Shown in pieces: positions 1 to 6,824 of a DNA stretch of 27,097 nt (position 1 is its first letter; every line of letters starts with the position of its first letter). A program made the translations under genes and the position numbers. The notes below the pieces were generated by a model, which made no database searches, was not told the origin of the DNA, and worked only from the letters and a program-made list of their open reading frames with translations. The DNA is taken from IMG/VR virus record IMGVR_UViG_3300021085_000173, positions 1 to 27,097 of that record, one strand, 5' to 3'. This DNA is from a virus.

Positions 1-1
1 T

Positions 2-172
2 GGGTATCTTCGAGCAGTAGATGATGTTTACTGGTATGACAAGAAAGTATTTGAATTAATAGCAAAGGGAAAGAGTGTAGCTGAATTAAGTAGAGATACA
101 AAGATTGGTTACTATTCTCTTTACAATACATACAATAAAGTAAAGAATAAACTAAAAGACGATTTATTATGA
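2..172 (+). CDS. HTH-like small protein, 5' end outside window
   Basis: The frame is open from the window edge to a TGA at 170-172, giving 56 visible residues; the start lies upstream. The visible part reads as one basic helical domain with a segment like VAELSRDTKIGYYSLYNTYN, which has the length and pattern of a helix-turn-helix (small residue, turn, then a polar recognition helix). This suggests DNA binding, perhaps a small regulator or a sigma-like fragment, but no specific family can be assigned. The stop overlaps the start of the next gene (ATGA), so the two are probably translationally coupled within one early operon. Confidence 0.6.
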   Translation, partial: GYLRAVDDVYWYDKKVFELIAKGKSVAELSRDTKIGYYSLYNTYNKVKNKLKDDLL

Positions 173-300
173 AACTTGGAGATTTAATAGAACAGATCAC
201 AACATACACAGGTATTAAATGGCTTGTAAAAAAGATATGGGGAGATGATTGCGGATGCGATGATAGGAAGAATAAATTAAACGATGTAGAACTTTGGTAA
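169..300 (+). CDS. Small conserved phage protein (43 aa), unknown function
   Basis: ATG at 169 overlaps the preceding stop as ATGA, and the frame runs 43 residues to TAA at 298-300. The product begins MKLGDLIEQITTYTGIKWLV and ends in a charged stretch containing DDCGCDDRKNKLN. The N-terminal half is an amphipathic helix and the two cysteines (CGC) could bind a metal or form a disulphide. I have an impression of similar short proteins in flavobacterial phages but no functional assignment. Tight coupling on both sides is the main evidence that it is a real gene. Confidence 0.6.
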   Translation: MKLGDLIEQITTYTGIKWLVKKIWGDDCGCDDRKNKLNDVELW

Positions 301-302
301 TT

Positions 303-497
303 ATGACTTTAGAAGATAGAGCAACTTGGGAAGATTTTAAAGCGAATGTACACAATAGATTAACTCCAGAATATAGGAAAATACTTTGTACATTACACGC
401 ACAATATTATAATCACAGATACAACGAACCCTGCACTTGTAATGGAAAGATTTACAAGATGTGGATAGCAGATATGGATAGAGTTTATGGTGGGTAA
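303..497 (+). CDS. Hypothetical protein with CTC motif (64 aa)
   Basis: I chose ATG at 303, three bases after the previous stop. An in-frame TTG at 294 would overlap the upstream gene and looks less likely. The 64-residue product is helical, rich in charged and aromatic residues, and carries a short Cys pair (EPCTCNGKIYKMWI) that could be a partial metal site. Its end overlaps the next gene by 11 bases. No enzymatic motif is visible and the function is unknown. It belongs to the run of tiny early genes typical of phage accessory regions. Confidence 0.65.
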   Translation: MTLEDRATWEDFKANVHNRLTPEYRKILCTLHAQYYNHRYNEPCTCNGKIYKMWIADMDRVYGG

Positions 498-903
498 AAT
501 ACACAAGTTAGAACAAGCAATAGTACAAATATTAAATCTTGATGGATGGCAGCTTAAATGGACTGGAGAGGGTTCACAAAGTTGGGATGCAGAGGGATTA
601 ACTCCTAAAGGCAAGGAGTGTGTTATAGAGATGAAGTTTAGGAATAAACACTATGATACAAAAATGCTTGAGAAGTTTAAATATGACAAGCTAATAGCCA
701 CAGGTAAGGTTGCTTTATACTTTGTCAATGACCCAAAGGCAAACTATTTATTTTGGTTAAATGATATTGAATTGCCAACACCAGTAAAAAAGTATTGTCC
801 AGAAACTACAATGTGGGGAAATAAGAAAGTTTTAAAACCTTGTTACCTACTTGAAGAGAGTAAGGCGGTAATGATAAATAAAAATAATTCTGAAAATAAT
901 TAA
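487..903 (+). CDS. Putative PD-(D/E)XK-type nuclease
   Basis: 138 residues. The region 33-52 (WDAEGLTPKGKECVIEMKFR) has the arrangement of a PD-(D/E)XK nuclease core: an acidic residue in a turn (Asp34), a spacer, then a hydrophobic beta strand ending in E-x-K (Glu48, Lys50), with Glu9 in an N-terminal helix as a possible extra ligand. A helix rich in Lys follows. A second strand (VALYFVND, about 75-82) fits the fold. Phage proteins of this size and fold include resolvase-like and VRR-type nucleases acting on branched or single-stranded DNA, which suits its place near replication genes. The assignment rests on motif pattern only. The start overlaps the upstream gene by 11 bases. Confidence 0.55.
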   Translation: MVGKIHKLEQAIVQILNLDGWQLKWTGEGSQSWDAEGLTPKGKECVIEMKFRNKHYDTKMLEKFKYDKLIATGKVALYFVNDPKANYLFWLNDIELPTPVKKYCPETTMWGNKKVLKPCYLLEESKAVMINKNNSENN

Positions 904-908
904 CTTTT

Positions 909-942
909 TTTGTTAACATCTCAATTATTTGTTTTATATTTG
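909..942 (+). promoter_or_regulatory. Host-type Bacteroidota promoter upstream of the 967 operon
   Basis: TTTG at 909-912 and TATATTTG at 935-942 match the Bacteroidota primary-sigma consensus (-33 TTTG, -7 TAnnTTTG) with a 22-base spacer. The elements fall in the only real gap (904-966) among the leftmost genes. Transcription would start around 949-952, giving a leader of about 15 bases before the ATG at 967. A short inverted repeat, TTAAC/GTTAA around a T7 loop at 900-916, overlaps the upstream element. Confidence 0.55.
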
Positions 943-966
943 CTTAACTTTAAAAAACTAAACAAG

Positions 967-1092
967 ATGAAAAATTTAAGTAGAGCAGCGAAATTAGGAA
1001 AGCAAACTGAAAAGATTTGTATGTTATCATTAATTATTATTTTAGGTTACTTTGTAACAAGAACAATATCAACTTTAATATTTAGCATATAA
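967..1092 (+). CDS. Small single-span membrane protein (41 aa)
   Basis: ATG at 967 follows an A-rich leader and the predicted promoter. An upstream TTG extension (from 910) would run through that promoter, so I rejected it. The product has a basic N-terminus (MKNLSRAAKLGKQTEK) and one hydrophobic segment at residues 17-40 (ICMLSLIIILGYFVTRTIST), predicting an inner-membrane protein with a cytoplasmic basic tail. The stop overlaps the next start as TAATG. Function unknown. Small membrane proteins in phage early regions often alter host envelope or superinfection behaviour, but nothing here shows that directly. Confidence 0.6.
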   Translation: MKNLSRAAKLGKQTEKICMLSLIIILGYFVTRTISTLIFSI

Positions 1093-1295
1093 TGAGAAGT
1101 ACACAACCACATTACGACAATGGAAACTCCTACGATGTTATCGATGTTATTAATGATTATAACATAAACTTTTGTAGAGGTAACATAATAAAGTATGTTA
1201 TACGAGCAGGTAAGAAGAAAGATGAACTACAAGACCTGCTAAAAGCACAAGATTATTTAAATAGAGAAATAGAACTAATAAGACAAAGCAAATAG
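1092..1295 (+). CDS. DUF3310-like (SaV-type) phage protein
   Basis: 67 residues. The sequence HYDNGNSYDVIDVINDYNIN followed by FCRGNIIKYVIRAGKKKDEL is the signature of the DUF3310 family: an N-terminal HY motif, an aliphatic/acidic helix, then GNxIKYxxRAGKK. These proteins are common in phage replication regions and are sometimes labelled nucleotide kinase, but their biochemical role is not established. The helical C-terminus (LLKAQDYLNREIELI) is also typical. The start overlaps the upstream stop (TAATG), so translation is probably coupled to the membrane protein gene before it. Confidence 0.8.
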   Translation: MRSTQPHYDNGNSYDVIDVINDYNINFCRGNIIKYVIRAGKKKDELQDLLKAQDYLNREIELIRQSK

Positions 1296-1297
1296 AT

Positions 1298-1435
1298 ATG
1301 GAAAGATTTGATGACGAACTACACCACCATTTAAAAAGCGAAGAGGAAACTTTTGAATGCCAAGAGTGTGGAACACCAATAGAAAGAGAATACGGATATT
1401 GCAGTTGGGATTGTCATAAAGCATCAATGTTATAA
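1298..1435 (+). CDS. Small Cys/His-rich zinc-finger-like protein (45 aa)
   Basis: ATG at 1298 starts two bases after the previous stop; the frame ends with TAA at 1433-1435. The product has an acidic/His-rich N-terminus (MERFDDELHHHLKSEEE), then CQECGTPIEREYGYCSWDCH. The CxxC and CxxxC-H spacing looks like a treble-clef or zinc-ribbon type metal-binding unit. It could bind nucleic acid or a host protein. Size, spacing and the intact Cys pattern support a real gene. No family is assigned. Confidence 0.6.
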   Translation: MERFDDELHHHLKSEEETFECQECGTPIEREYGYCSWDCHKASML

Positions 1436-1446
1436 AACAAAAGACA

Positions 1447-1548
1447 ATGAAAATATTTTTATCAATAATTTTATGGATAGTAGTAGCCCGAGTATTTATG
1501 TGGGTTGGGAAAAGAATTTTTAAGGACAAAAATAAATTTTACGAATAA
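1447..1548 (+). CDS. Tiny membrane protein (33 aa)
   Basis: ATG at 1447 follows an A-rich leader (AAAAGACA). The product starts MKIFLSIILWIVVARVFMWV and ends in a basic tail (GKRIFKDKNKFYE), a one-span membrane protein with a positively charged cytoplasmic end. The stop overlaps the next gene's ATG as TAATG. The coding case rests on position, coupling and hydrophobic pattern; a chance ORF of this length is possible. Confidence 0.45.
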   Translation: MKIFLSIILWIVVARVFMWVGKRIFKDKNKFYE

Positions 1549-2261
1549 TGATTTTACTTGTAGATGCTGATAGCTTGATTTTCGCAAGTTGTTATAGGAA
1601 AAGACAAACACCAGATGATAGTCCTTATTACGAAAAACTATTAGATGCTACTGATAAGTTTGATGAGCAGTTAATGGGTATTGTAAATGATCTGGAGGAA
1701 CATTATGAAGTTGATAAGGTTCTTATATTTAGTGGTTCTTTAGGTAACTTTAGAAAGCTGATAACAAAGAAATACAAAGCCAATAGAACAAACCAACAAA
1801 AGCCACCATTATTAAACGAGGTACACGCATACGTTAAGGAAAAGCATAATTCTATTTATGGGTATGGTGTTGAAACAGATGATATGGTTTCAAGGTATTG
1901 GAATGATTTATCAAAAGAGTTTGGCAGAGATGAGGTTATGATTGTTTCAATAGATAAGGATTACAAACAGTTCCCTTGCTTGATGTACAACTACCATTAT
2001 AAACACAAGGTGGTTTATGATATTACAGAAGATGAGGCAATGTATAATTTCTACGAGCAAATGATTGTAGGGGATACTGCTGACAATGTAAACTACTTTA
2101 AAGGTAAAGGAAAGAAGTTTGCAGAAAAGTATTTAGCTGATTGCGATAGTCATTACCAATATACAAAAAAGATGTATCAACTTTTCAAAGAGGTACACAA
2201 AGGAAAAGCAAAACAAAGGTACATAGAGTGCTATAATTTATTAAAATTAAGAACAAATTAA
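1548..2261 (+). CDS. FEN/T5-type 5'-3' exonuclease (PIN-like, H3TH)
   Basis: 237 residues, normal size for a phage flap nuclease or RNase H-type enzyme. Metal-binding acids appear in the expected order: LLVDADSL (Asp6, Asp8), GVETDDMV (Glu109, Asp111, Asp112), SIDKDYKQF (Asp136, Asp138), then GDTADNVNYFKGKGKK (Asp176, Asp179), where the Gly/Lys-rich stretch is the helix-three-turn-helix DNA-binding motif. NFRKLITKKYKANR (67-80) matches the basic clamp region. It would remove RNA primers or flaps during phage DNA replication. The DnaA-like gene follows with a one-base gap, consistent with a replication cluster. Confidence 0.9.
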   Translation: MILLVDADSLIFASCYRKRQTPDDSPYYEKLLDATDKFDEQLMGIVNDLEEHYEVDKVLIFSGSLGNFRKLITKKYKANRTNQQKPPLLNEVHAYVKEKHNSIYGYGVETDDMVSRYWNDLSKEFGRDEVMIVSIDKDYKQFPCLMYNYHYKHKVVYDITEDEAMYNFYEQMIVGDTADNVNYFKGKGKKFAEKYLADCDSHYQYTKKMYQLFKEVHKGKAKQRYIECYNLLKLRTN

Positions 2262-2262
2262 T

Positions 2263-2772
2263 ATGGAAACATTAAACAGGATTTACGAATATGTAAATGA
2301 AAAATTAGAGATTGATATCAAAGAAGATACAAGAAAAAGAAAATACGCAGAGGGTAGAGCATTGTTCTATGGCTTGTCAAAGAGTTTGACAAAAGAAACT
2401 TTAGGTACAATAGGAAACTATTTAGGTCGTGACCACGCCACAGTGTTACACGGAATTAAAAATATCTTACCAATTATAGACAAGAATTTAGTTGCAAACG
2501 CATATACCTATTTCGAAAACACAGAAGCACTACCAGATAATTTCTTTAAGAAGTTACAGTTGGATAACAACAAACTAAAGTATAAACTTGAGAAAGCAGA
2601 AAAGGTAATTAAAAAGATGCCATCACTAATAAAGATTTCTGAACTATTAGAAGAACTTGATGACAACCAATGTGCTGCTTTAGTTGAGAGAATGGAAGCA
2701 TCTGCATATATGATTAAAAAAGAAAAGCATTACAATTTAGAACCTAAACAAATAGAGGGAGCATTAAGATAA
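2263..2772 (+). CDS. DnaA domain IV-like DNA-binding protein with coiled-coil tail
   Basis: 169 residues. Residues 29-68 carry the DnaA C-terminal signature: a helix (AEGRALFYGLSK) and LGRDHATVLHG (54-64), close to the canonical xDHTTVxxA that recognises DnaA boxes. The AAA+ ATPase part of DnaA is absent. After residue 95 the chain is a Lys/Glu-rich predicted coiled coil (NNKLKYKLEKAEKVIKK) and a helical end. It could direct replication to a phage origin or interfere with host DnaA binding. It is coupled to the exonuclease upstream and, by TAATG, to the gene downstream. Confidence 0.75.
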   Translation: METLNRIYEYVNEKLEIDIKEDTRKRKYAEGRALFYGLSKSLTKETLGTIGNYLGRDHATVLHGIKNILPIIDKNLVANAYTYFENTEALPDNFFKKLQLDNNKLKYKLEKAEKVIKKMPSLIKISELLEELDDNQCAALVERMEASAYMIKKEKHYNLEPKQIEGALR

Positions 2773-2924
2773 TGGAGAAACAAACATTAAGAGAGTTTAA
2801 AGACAAGCAATATAAATTTGTAAGAGATAACATTAACAACCATAAATTAAATTCATTAACAGGTTGGATAGATTTAGCTAAAGTAGATTTACAAAAAACA
2901 AGGAAAAAAAAGAAACGATACTAA
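2772..2924 (+). CDS. Small basic hypothetical protein (50 aa)
   Basis: The ATG overlaps the preceding stop (TAATG), and the frame ends with TAA at 2922-2924. The product starts MEKQTLREFKDKQYKFVRDN and ends RKKKKRY. It is strongly basic, mostly helical and has no cysteines. Charge and place in the replication cluster suggest nucleic-acid contact, but no motif supports a specific role. The A-rich tail makes the coding call less certain than for its neighbours. Confidence 0.55.
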   Translation: MEKQTLREFKDKQYKFVRDNINNHKLNSLTGWIDLAKVDLQKTRKKKKRY

Positions 2925-2941
2925 CATAAATTAAAGACAAG

Positions 2942-3688
2942 ATGAACACACAAGAAATTAAAAGAGGAGAGTACATTGCTTATTACCCAATAAGTAAATT
3001 AAAAATGGCAACAGTAAATAGAGATACTGTAACAAAACACGCATATAATTTTAAAGAAAAATTAAATGATTACGGATGGATGATGCCAATAATAGCATCT
3101 GCAAATGGAGATGTTATAGAGGGACATCATAGAATACATAGTGCTAAACTTTTAAAACAAAAAACTATACCTGCTTACATTGTTGATTGGGTTAATACAA
3201 ATAAAGAAGCAGATCATTTAAAAGCTATTATTAGTTTGAACAATGGAAATAAAGCGTGGACTACTGCTGATTATTTAAAATCATTTGCAAGGGATAATGA
3301 AAATTATAAAGTAGTTTATGAAGCACATCTAAAAAATATAAACAATATTTCTGTTGGTAATGTTGTAAATTGTTTCTTTGGAAAAACAAAAGGAGCTGGA
3401 TTTAAAAGAGGTACATCTAAAATAATAGATTTAAAATTCTCTTTATACCTTTTAGAAAAAATATCTTTTTTAGTTGCTAAACACGGAAAAAGAAAGATAC
3501 AGGCATACTGCGTTAGAGAAATGATTAATATCGGTTTTGTAGCAGCAAAAAGAAATATTAAAACAATGGATTTCTTATTTAATGAGTATGATAAAATGGC
3601 GATTGAAAACAATGGTGTTTTAACATCTATAACATCATTTAAACCAACTATGGAACTTTTCTTAAAATTAAGTCCTAAATCTAAATAA
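2942..3688 (+). CDS. ParB/Spo0J N-terminal domain protein
   Basis: 248 residues. Residues 13-82 match a ParB-like fold: YYPISKLKMATVNRD, then the box DVIEGHHRIHSAKLLKQKTI (58-77) containing the nucleotide-binding G-x-H-R motif (EGHHR, 60-64). The remaining 160 residues are helical and basic and do not resemble the usual ParB HTH. Phage members include CTP- or ATP-binding regulators and nucleases such as osmotically-induced nuclease-type proteins. The C5 methyltransferase follows after one base, so the two are probably co-expressed and may work together on DNA modification. Confidence 0.75.
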   Translation: MNTQEIKRGEYIAYYPISKLKMATVNRDTVTKHAYNFKEKLNDYGWMMPIIASANGDVIEGHHRIHSAKLLKQKTIPAYIVDWVNTNKEADHLKAIISLNNGNKAWTTADYLKSFARDNENYKVVYEAHLKNINNISVGNVVNCFFGKTKGAGFKRGTSKIIDLKFSLYLLEKISFLVAKHGKRKIQAYCVREMINIGFVAAKRNIKTMDFLFNEYDKMAIENNGVLTSITSFKPTMELFLKLSPKSK

Positions 3689-3689
3689 T

Positions 3690-4331
3690 ATGAAAATACT
3701 AAATCTATATGCTTGTTTAGGTGGTAACAGATACAAGTGGAACGAAGTAAAAGAAGATATAGAAGTAACAGCTATTGAACTTGACCCAGAAGCTGCAAGG
3801 TTGTACCAAGAACGTTTTCCGAATGACAAAGTAGTTGTAGCGGATGCACACCAATATTTACTTGACCATTATAAAGAATTTGATTTTATATGGAGTTCCC
3901 CTCCTTGTCCAACGCATAGCAGATCAAGATTTGCAAGGCACGAAACAACAACATCTGTTTATCCAGATATGAAGTTATACCAAGAAATACTATTATTGGA
4001 CAATTACTTTAAAGGAAAATATGTGGTTGAGAATGTTATCCCTTTTTATACTCCTTTAATACCTGCTAAAAAAAGAGGTCGGCATTTATATTGGACTAAC
4101 TTTAATTTACCTAATGATGTTGGAGAAAGAAAAGGTGGTATAATGGAGGGAAAAGATGAGGTTACCCAATGGTGTAAGTTTCATAACTACGACTTTAGAA
4201 AATACAAAGGAAAACAATCAACACAAAAAATGGCAAGAAACCTTGTGGATTATGAAGTTGGTAAAAAAATATTTGAAACAGCTTTAGGTATTATTAGAAA
4301 ACAAGACATTAAACAAACAGAATTATTTTAA
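3690..4331 (+). CDS. Compact C5-cytosine DNA methyltransferase
   Basis: 213 residues, clearly shorter than the 300-400 typical of Dcm-type enzymes. Motifs in order: I, LYACLGGNRYKW (7-17, SAM binding); II, AIELDPEAA (acid at 30); III, VVADAHQY (about 50-55); IV, SSPPCPTHSRSR (69-80) with catalytic Cys73; VI, VVENV (Glu114); VIII, KKRGRHLYW (127-135). Only about 75 residues remain for target recognition and motifs IX-X. It would methylate cytosine at C5, probably protecting phage DNA from host restriction; no cognate restriction gene is adjacent. It follows the ParB-like gene with a one-base gap. Confidence 0.85.
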   Translation: MKILNLYACLGGNRYKWNEVKEDIEVTAIELDPEAARLYQERFPNDKVVVADAHQYLLDHYKEFDFIWSSPPCPTHSRSRFARHETTTSVYPDMKLYQEILLLDNYFKGKYVVENVIPFYTPLIPAKKRGRHLYWTNFNLPNDVGERKGGIMEGKDEVTQWCKFHNYDFRKYKGKQSTQKMARNLVDYEVGKKIFETALGIIRKQDIKQTELF

Positions 4332-4332
4332 G

Positions 4333-4446
4333 ATGAAATCGTTTATGAAAATAATAAATATATTAAAACTCATATTTTATGGTGTTCTAATAGCTTTATT
4401 ATTAACTTTCATAAATGTATCAATAGCATTAATTTTTATAATATAA
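4333..4446 (+). CDS. Small hydrophobic membrane protein (37 aa)
   Basis: ATG at 4333 is one base after the methyltransferase stop; a second in-frame ATG lies at 4345. The 37-residue product is a short basic N-terminus (MKSFMKIINILK) and one long hydrophobic helix (LIFYGVLIALLLTFINVSIA), ending without a polar tail. It is probably a single-span inner-membrane peptide. Function unknown; a holin-like role cannot be argued from sequence alone. It ends with tandem stops (TAATAA) just before the next gene. Confidence 0.5.
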   Translation: MKSFMKIINILKLIFYGVLIALLLTFINVSIALIFII

Positions 4447-4449
4447 TAA

Positions 4450-4803
4450 ATGAAAAACGATAAGCAATTAGATTACTTAAAAGTAGTATTACTTGGTCAA
4501 CTTACTATTGAAGCAATAGAAGATTTACAAGGAACTAACAAATACAAACAGAACATAAAAAATCAAGGGAACAAGTTTCTAAATATGTTAGAGAGTTATG
4601 TACAAGATGACTACAATACCGTTTACCTAAACAACCAAGAGATGACCACAAACGTATTGAGAAAGATTACTACGTTAATGGACAAGATAAAGAACTCGGA
4701 CATAGATGAACTTGTAATGATTGATGCAATAATAGATAAATACATAGACAATCAAGAATGGTTTATGAAACACGCATCTGCTGACTTTTTAAAATTAGAT
4801 TAA
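4450..4803 (+). CDS. Hypothetical helical protein (117 aa)
   Basis: 117 residues beginning MKNDKQLDYLKVVLLGQLTI. The whole chain appears alpha-helical with acidic and basic faces, no cysteines, no membrane segment and no catalytic motif. It sits at the end of the early block, just before the first copy of the 17-bp late motif, so it may be the last gene of the early operon. Its family is unknown to me. Confidence 0.7.
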   Translation: MKNDKQLDYLKVVLLGQLTIEAIEDLQGTNKYKQNIKNQGNKFLNMLESYVQDDYNTVYLNNQEMTTNVLRKITTLMDKIKNSDIDELVMIDAIIDKYIDNQEWFMKHASADFLKLD

Positions 4804-4817
4804 AATAAATTAAAAAT

Positions 4818-4834
4818 AACTATATACTAATATG
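4818..4834 (+). promoter_or_regulatory. Late control motif, copy 1 (packaging operon)
   Basis: AACTATATACTAATATG; the last three bases are the start codon of the ParB-like gene at 4832. It is one of five copies of WACTATATAYWWATATG in the window, all with identical spacing to a start codon. It lies in the 28-base gap that separates the early genes from the terminase operon. It may be a phage-specific promoter with TATATA as the -10 element, or a translation signal. No conserved upstream element is obvious. Confidence 0.6.
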
Positions 4835-5284
4835 CAACTAATAAACATTCAAGAGGTTAGACCTAATGAAAACAATCCAAGATTTATAAAGGATTACAAA
4901 TTCAAGAAACTTGTAAAATCTATTAAGGAGTTCCCAGAGATGTTAAAGTTAAGACCTATCGTAGTAAATAAGGATATGGTTGTGCTTGGTGGGAATATGC
5001 GTTTAAAAGCGTGTAAGGAAGCAGGACTTAATGAAGTGTGGATTTTAATAGCTGATGAATTAACAACAGATCAAGAGAGAGAGTTTATAGTAAAAGACAA
5101 TGTAGGTTTTGGAGAATGGGATTGGGATGTATTAGCAAACGATTGGAATGGTCAGCAAGTAGACGATTGGGGATTAACAGTAGTACCATTTGAAGATAGT
5201 TTAGAAGAAGTATTAGAAAAACAAATAGCGAAACAAGATAAGGAAACAAACACTTGTGAAGTGTGTGGTAAAAATGTAATATGA
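4832..5284 (+). CDS. ParB-like protein preceding terminase
   Basis: 150 residues. The ParB-like domain spans about residues 1-75: LINIQEVRPNENNPRFI, then LRPIVVNKDMVVLGGNMRLKACKEAGL with the G-G-N-M-R box (53-57). Residues 80-115 (TDQEREFIVKDNVGFGEWDW, then DVLANDW) are typical of the ParB-like proteins found beside phage terminases and DNA methylases. The C-terminus ends in CEVCGKNVI, a CxxC that may be half a metal site. The stop overlaps the terminase small subunit start (ATGA). This position suggests a role in packaging or DNA recognition, but the biochemical activity is not known. Confidence 0.75.
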   Translation: MQLINIQEVRPNENNPRFIKDYKFKKLVKSIKEFPEMLKLRPIVVNKDMVVLGGNMRLKACKEAGLNEVWILIADELTTDQEREFIVKDNVGFGEWDWDVLANDWNGQQVDDWGLTVVPFEDSLEEVLEKQIAKQDKETNTCEVCGKNVI

Positions 5285-5646
5285 AAGAAAACCAAAACAG
5301 AACCGAACACCATAAAAAAGCAATCATAGAAGCGTTGGAAAAATCTTTAGGGGTTGTCACAACTGCTTGTAAGATAGCAGGTGTAGGTAGAACTCAATTT
5401 TATCAATGGTTAAAAGATGATGAAGTATTTGCAAGACAAGTAAAAGATGTAGAGAACATAGCTTTAGATTTTGTAGAGAGTAAGTTGTTTGAGAACATAA
5501 GAGATGGTAAAACATCTGAAACTATATTTTATTTAAAAACAAAAGGTAAGGGTAGAGGTTATGTAGAAAGACAAGAGATAACTGGAGCTGATGGAATGCC
5601 TACTAAATTTGAAATAGAAATAATAAAGCGTGAAGATAAAAACTAA
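5281..5646 (+). CDS. terS: Terminase small subunit
   Basis: 121 residues with an N-terminal helix-turn-helix at about 20-46 (GVVTTACKIAGVGRTQFYQW), followed by acidic helices (VKDVENIALDFVESKLFENI) that in terminase small subunits form the oligomerisation core. The C-terminal GADGMPTKFEIEIIKRED resembles the tail segment that contacts the large subunit in several phages. Start and stop overlap the ParB-like gene (ATGA) and the large terminase (17 bases). It would recognise phage DNA and load it onto the motor. Context and HTH make this secure, though the family is divergent. Confidence 0.85.
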   Translation: MKENQNRTEHHKKAIIEALEKSLGVVTTACKIAGVGRTQFYQWLKDDEVFARQVKDVENIALDFVESKLFENIRDGKTSETIFYLKTKGKGRGYVERQEITGADGMPTKFEIEIIKREDKN

Positions 5647-6784
5647 TGTTGTTTTCGAACATCTTTTAAATTCAGACAAGAAGATTACAATAGAGCAGGG
5701 AGGAACAAGAAGTGGAAAAACCTATAATGTTCTTTTATATATTATCTTTAAATACTGTTTAGAGAATACAGGTAAGACAGTTACAATATGTAGGAAAACA
5801 TTCCCAGCTGTTCGTAGTTCTGTTATGCGTGATTTTTTAGATATACTAAAGCAGTATAAATCATATTCAGAGTTAAGCCACAATAAGTCAAACCACGAGT
5901 ACAAACTAAACGGAAACCTTATTGAGTTTATTTCTTTAGACCAACCACAAAAGGTAAGAGGTAGGAAAAGAAACTTACTATTTATAAATGAAGCAAACGA
6001 ATTAGATTACGAAGATTGGCAGCAGTTAATCTTTAGAACAGAAGATAAAATAATTCTTGACTTTAATCCATCGGATGAATACCATTGGATATATGACAAG
6101 GTAATACCACGAGAAGATGCCGATTTCTATATTACTACTTATTTGGATAATAGCTTTCTTAATAAAAGCATTACTGAAGAAATAGAACGTTTAAAGGAAA
6201 CAGATGAAACCTATTGGCAAATTTATGGATTAGGTTTGAAAGGTGTTTCTAAAGCTACTATATTTAATTACACAGAAGTAAACCACATACCACACGATGC
6301 AGAGTTTATAAGCTATGGAGCAGATGCAGGGTACTCCAATGACCCAACTACTTTAGTTTCTGTTTATCGTAAAGACCACAACCTATATATCAAAGAACAT
6401 ATATACCAAACACAAATGACTACCTACGATATTAGCAGGAAGTGGAAAGATATAGGTATTGAAAGAGAATTGATTTACTTTGATAGTGCTGAACCAAGAT
6501 TAATCGAGGAGTTAAGAAGAATGGGTTTTAATGTACGACCAAGTTTAAAAGGTGCTGATAGTATCAACGCAGGGATAGACCTCTTAAAACGTTTTAAAAT
6601 ACATATAGAGAAAGACAGTCATAATTGCATACAAGAGTTTAGAAACTACAAATGGCAAGAGGACAGATCTGGAAAGATGATAAACAAACCAGTAGATAAA
6701 AATAACCACACAATCGATGCGGTCAGATACGCTACATATTCTGTATTAAGCAAACCTAACTTTGGAAGATACGCTATACAATAA
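5630..6784 (+). CDS. terL: Terminase large subunit (ATPase-nuclease packaging motor)
   Basis: 384 residues. The Walker A motif is GGTRSGKT (24-31). The Walker B motif with catalytic Glu is LLFINEANEL (116-125), and IILDFNPS (141-148) is the following coupling motif. The RNase H-like nuclease domain shows acids at Asp232 (GADAGYSNDPT), Asp285 (FDSAEPRLIEEL) and Asp363 (NHTIDAVRYA). This is the PBSX/Terminase_3 type. The only possible start in this frame is GTG at 5630, because a stop lies just upstream (TAA 5624-5626); the ATG at 5646 is out of frame. It translocates DNA into the prohead and cuts it. A hairpin terminator follows. Confidence 0.95.
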   Translation: MKIKTNVVFEHLLNSDKKITIEQGGTRSGKTYNVLLYIIFKYCLENTGKTVTICRKTFPAVRSSVMRDFLDILKQYKSYSELSHNKSNHEYKLNGNLIEFISLDQPQKVRGRKRNLLFINEANELDYEDWQQLIFRTEDKIILDFNPSDEYHWIYDKVIPREDADFYITTYLDNSFLNKSITEEIERLKETDETYWQIYGLGLKGVSKATIFNYTEVNHIPHDAEFISYGADAGYSNDPTTLVSVYRKDHNLYIKEHIYQTQMTTYDISRKWKDIGIERELIYFDSAEPRLIEELRRMGFNVRPSLKGADSINAGIDLLKRFKIHIEKDSHNCIQEFRNYKWQEDRSGKMINKPVDKNNHTIDAVRYATYSVLSKPNFGRYAIQ

Positions 6785-6795
6785 AAATAAACACG

Positions 6796-6824
6796 ACCTC
6801 TACATATTGTAAGGGTTTTTGTTT
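6796..6824 (+). terminator. Rho-independent terminator after terL
   Basis: ACCTCTACA (6796-6804), a TAT loop, then TGTAAGGGT (6808-6816) form a nine-pair stem with one wobble and one mismatch, followed by TTTTTGTTT. It lies 11 bases after the terminase stop and just before a copy of the late motif, so it marks an operon boundary. Confidence 0.65.

Noticed and set aside
900-916. TTAAC/GTTAA inverted repeat with T7 loop as a terminator
   Set aside because: The T-run is in the loop instead of after the stem, and the five-pair stem is A+T rich, so it would not terminate transcription.
5646-5670. ATG at 5646 as terminase large subunit start
   Set aside because: It is out of frame with the terminase and leads to a stop within eight codons; GTG at 5630 is the only in-frame start.
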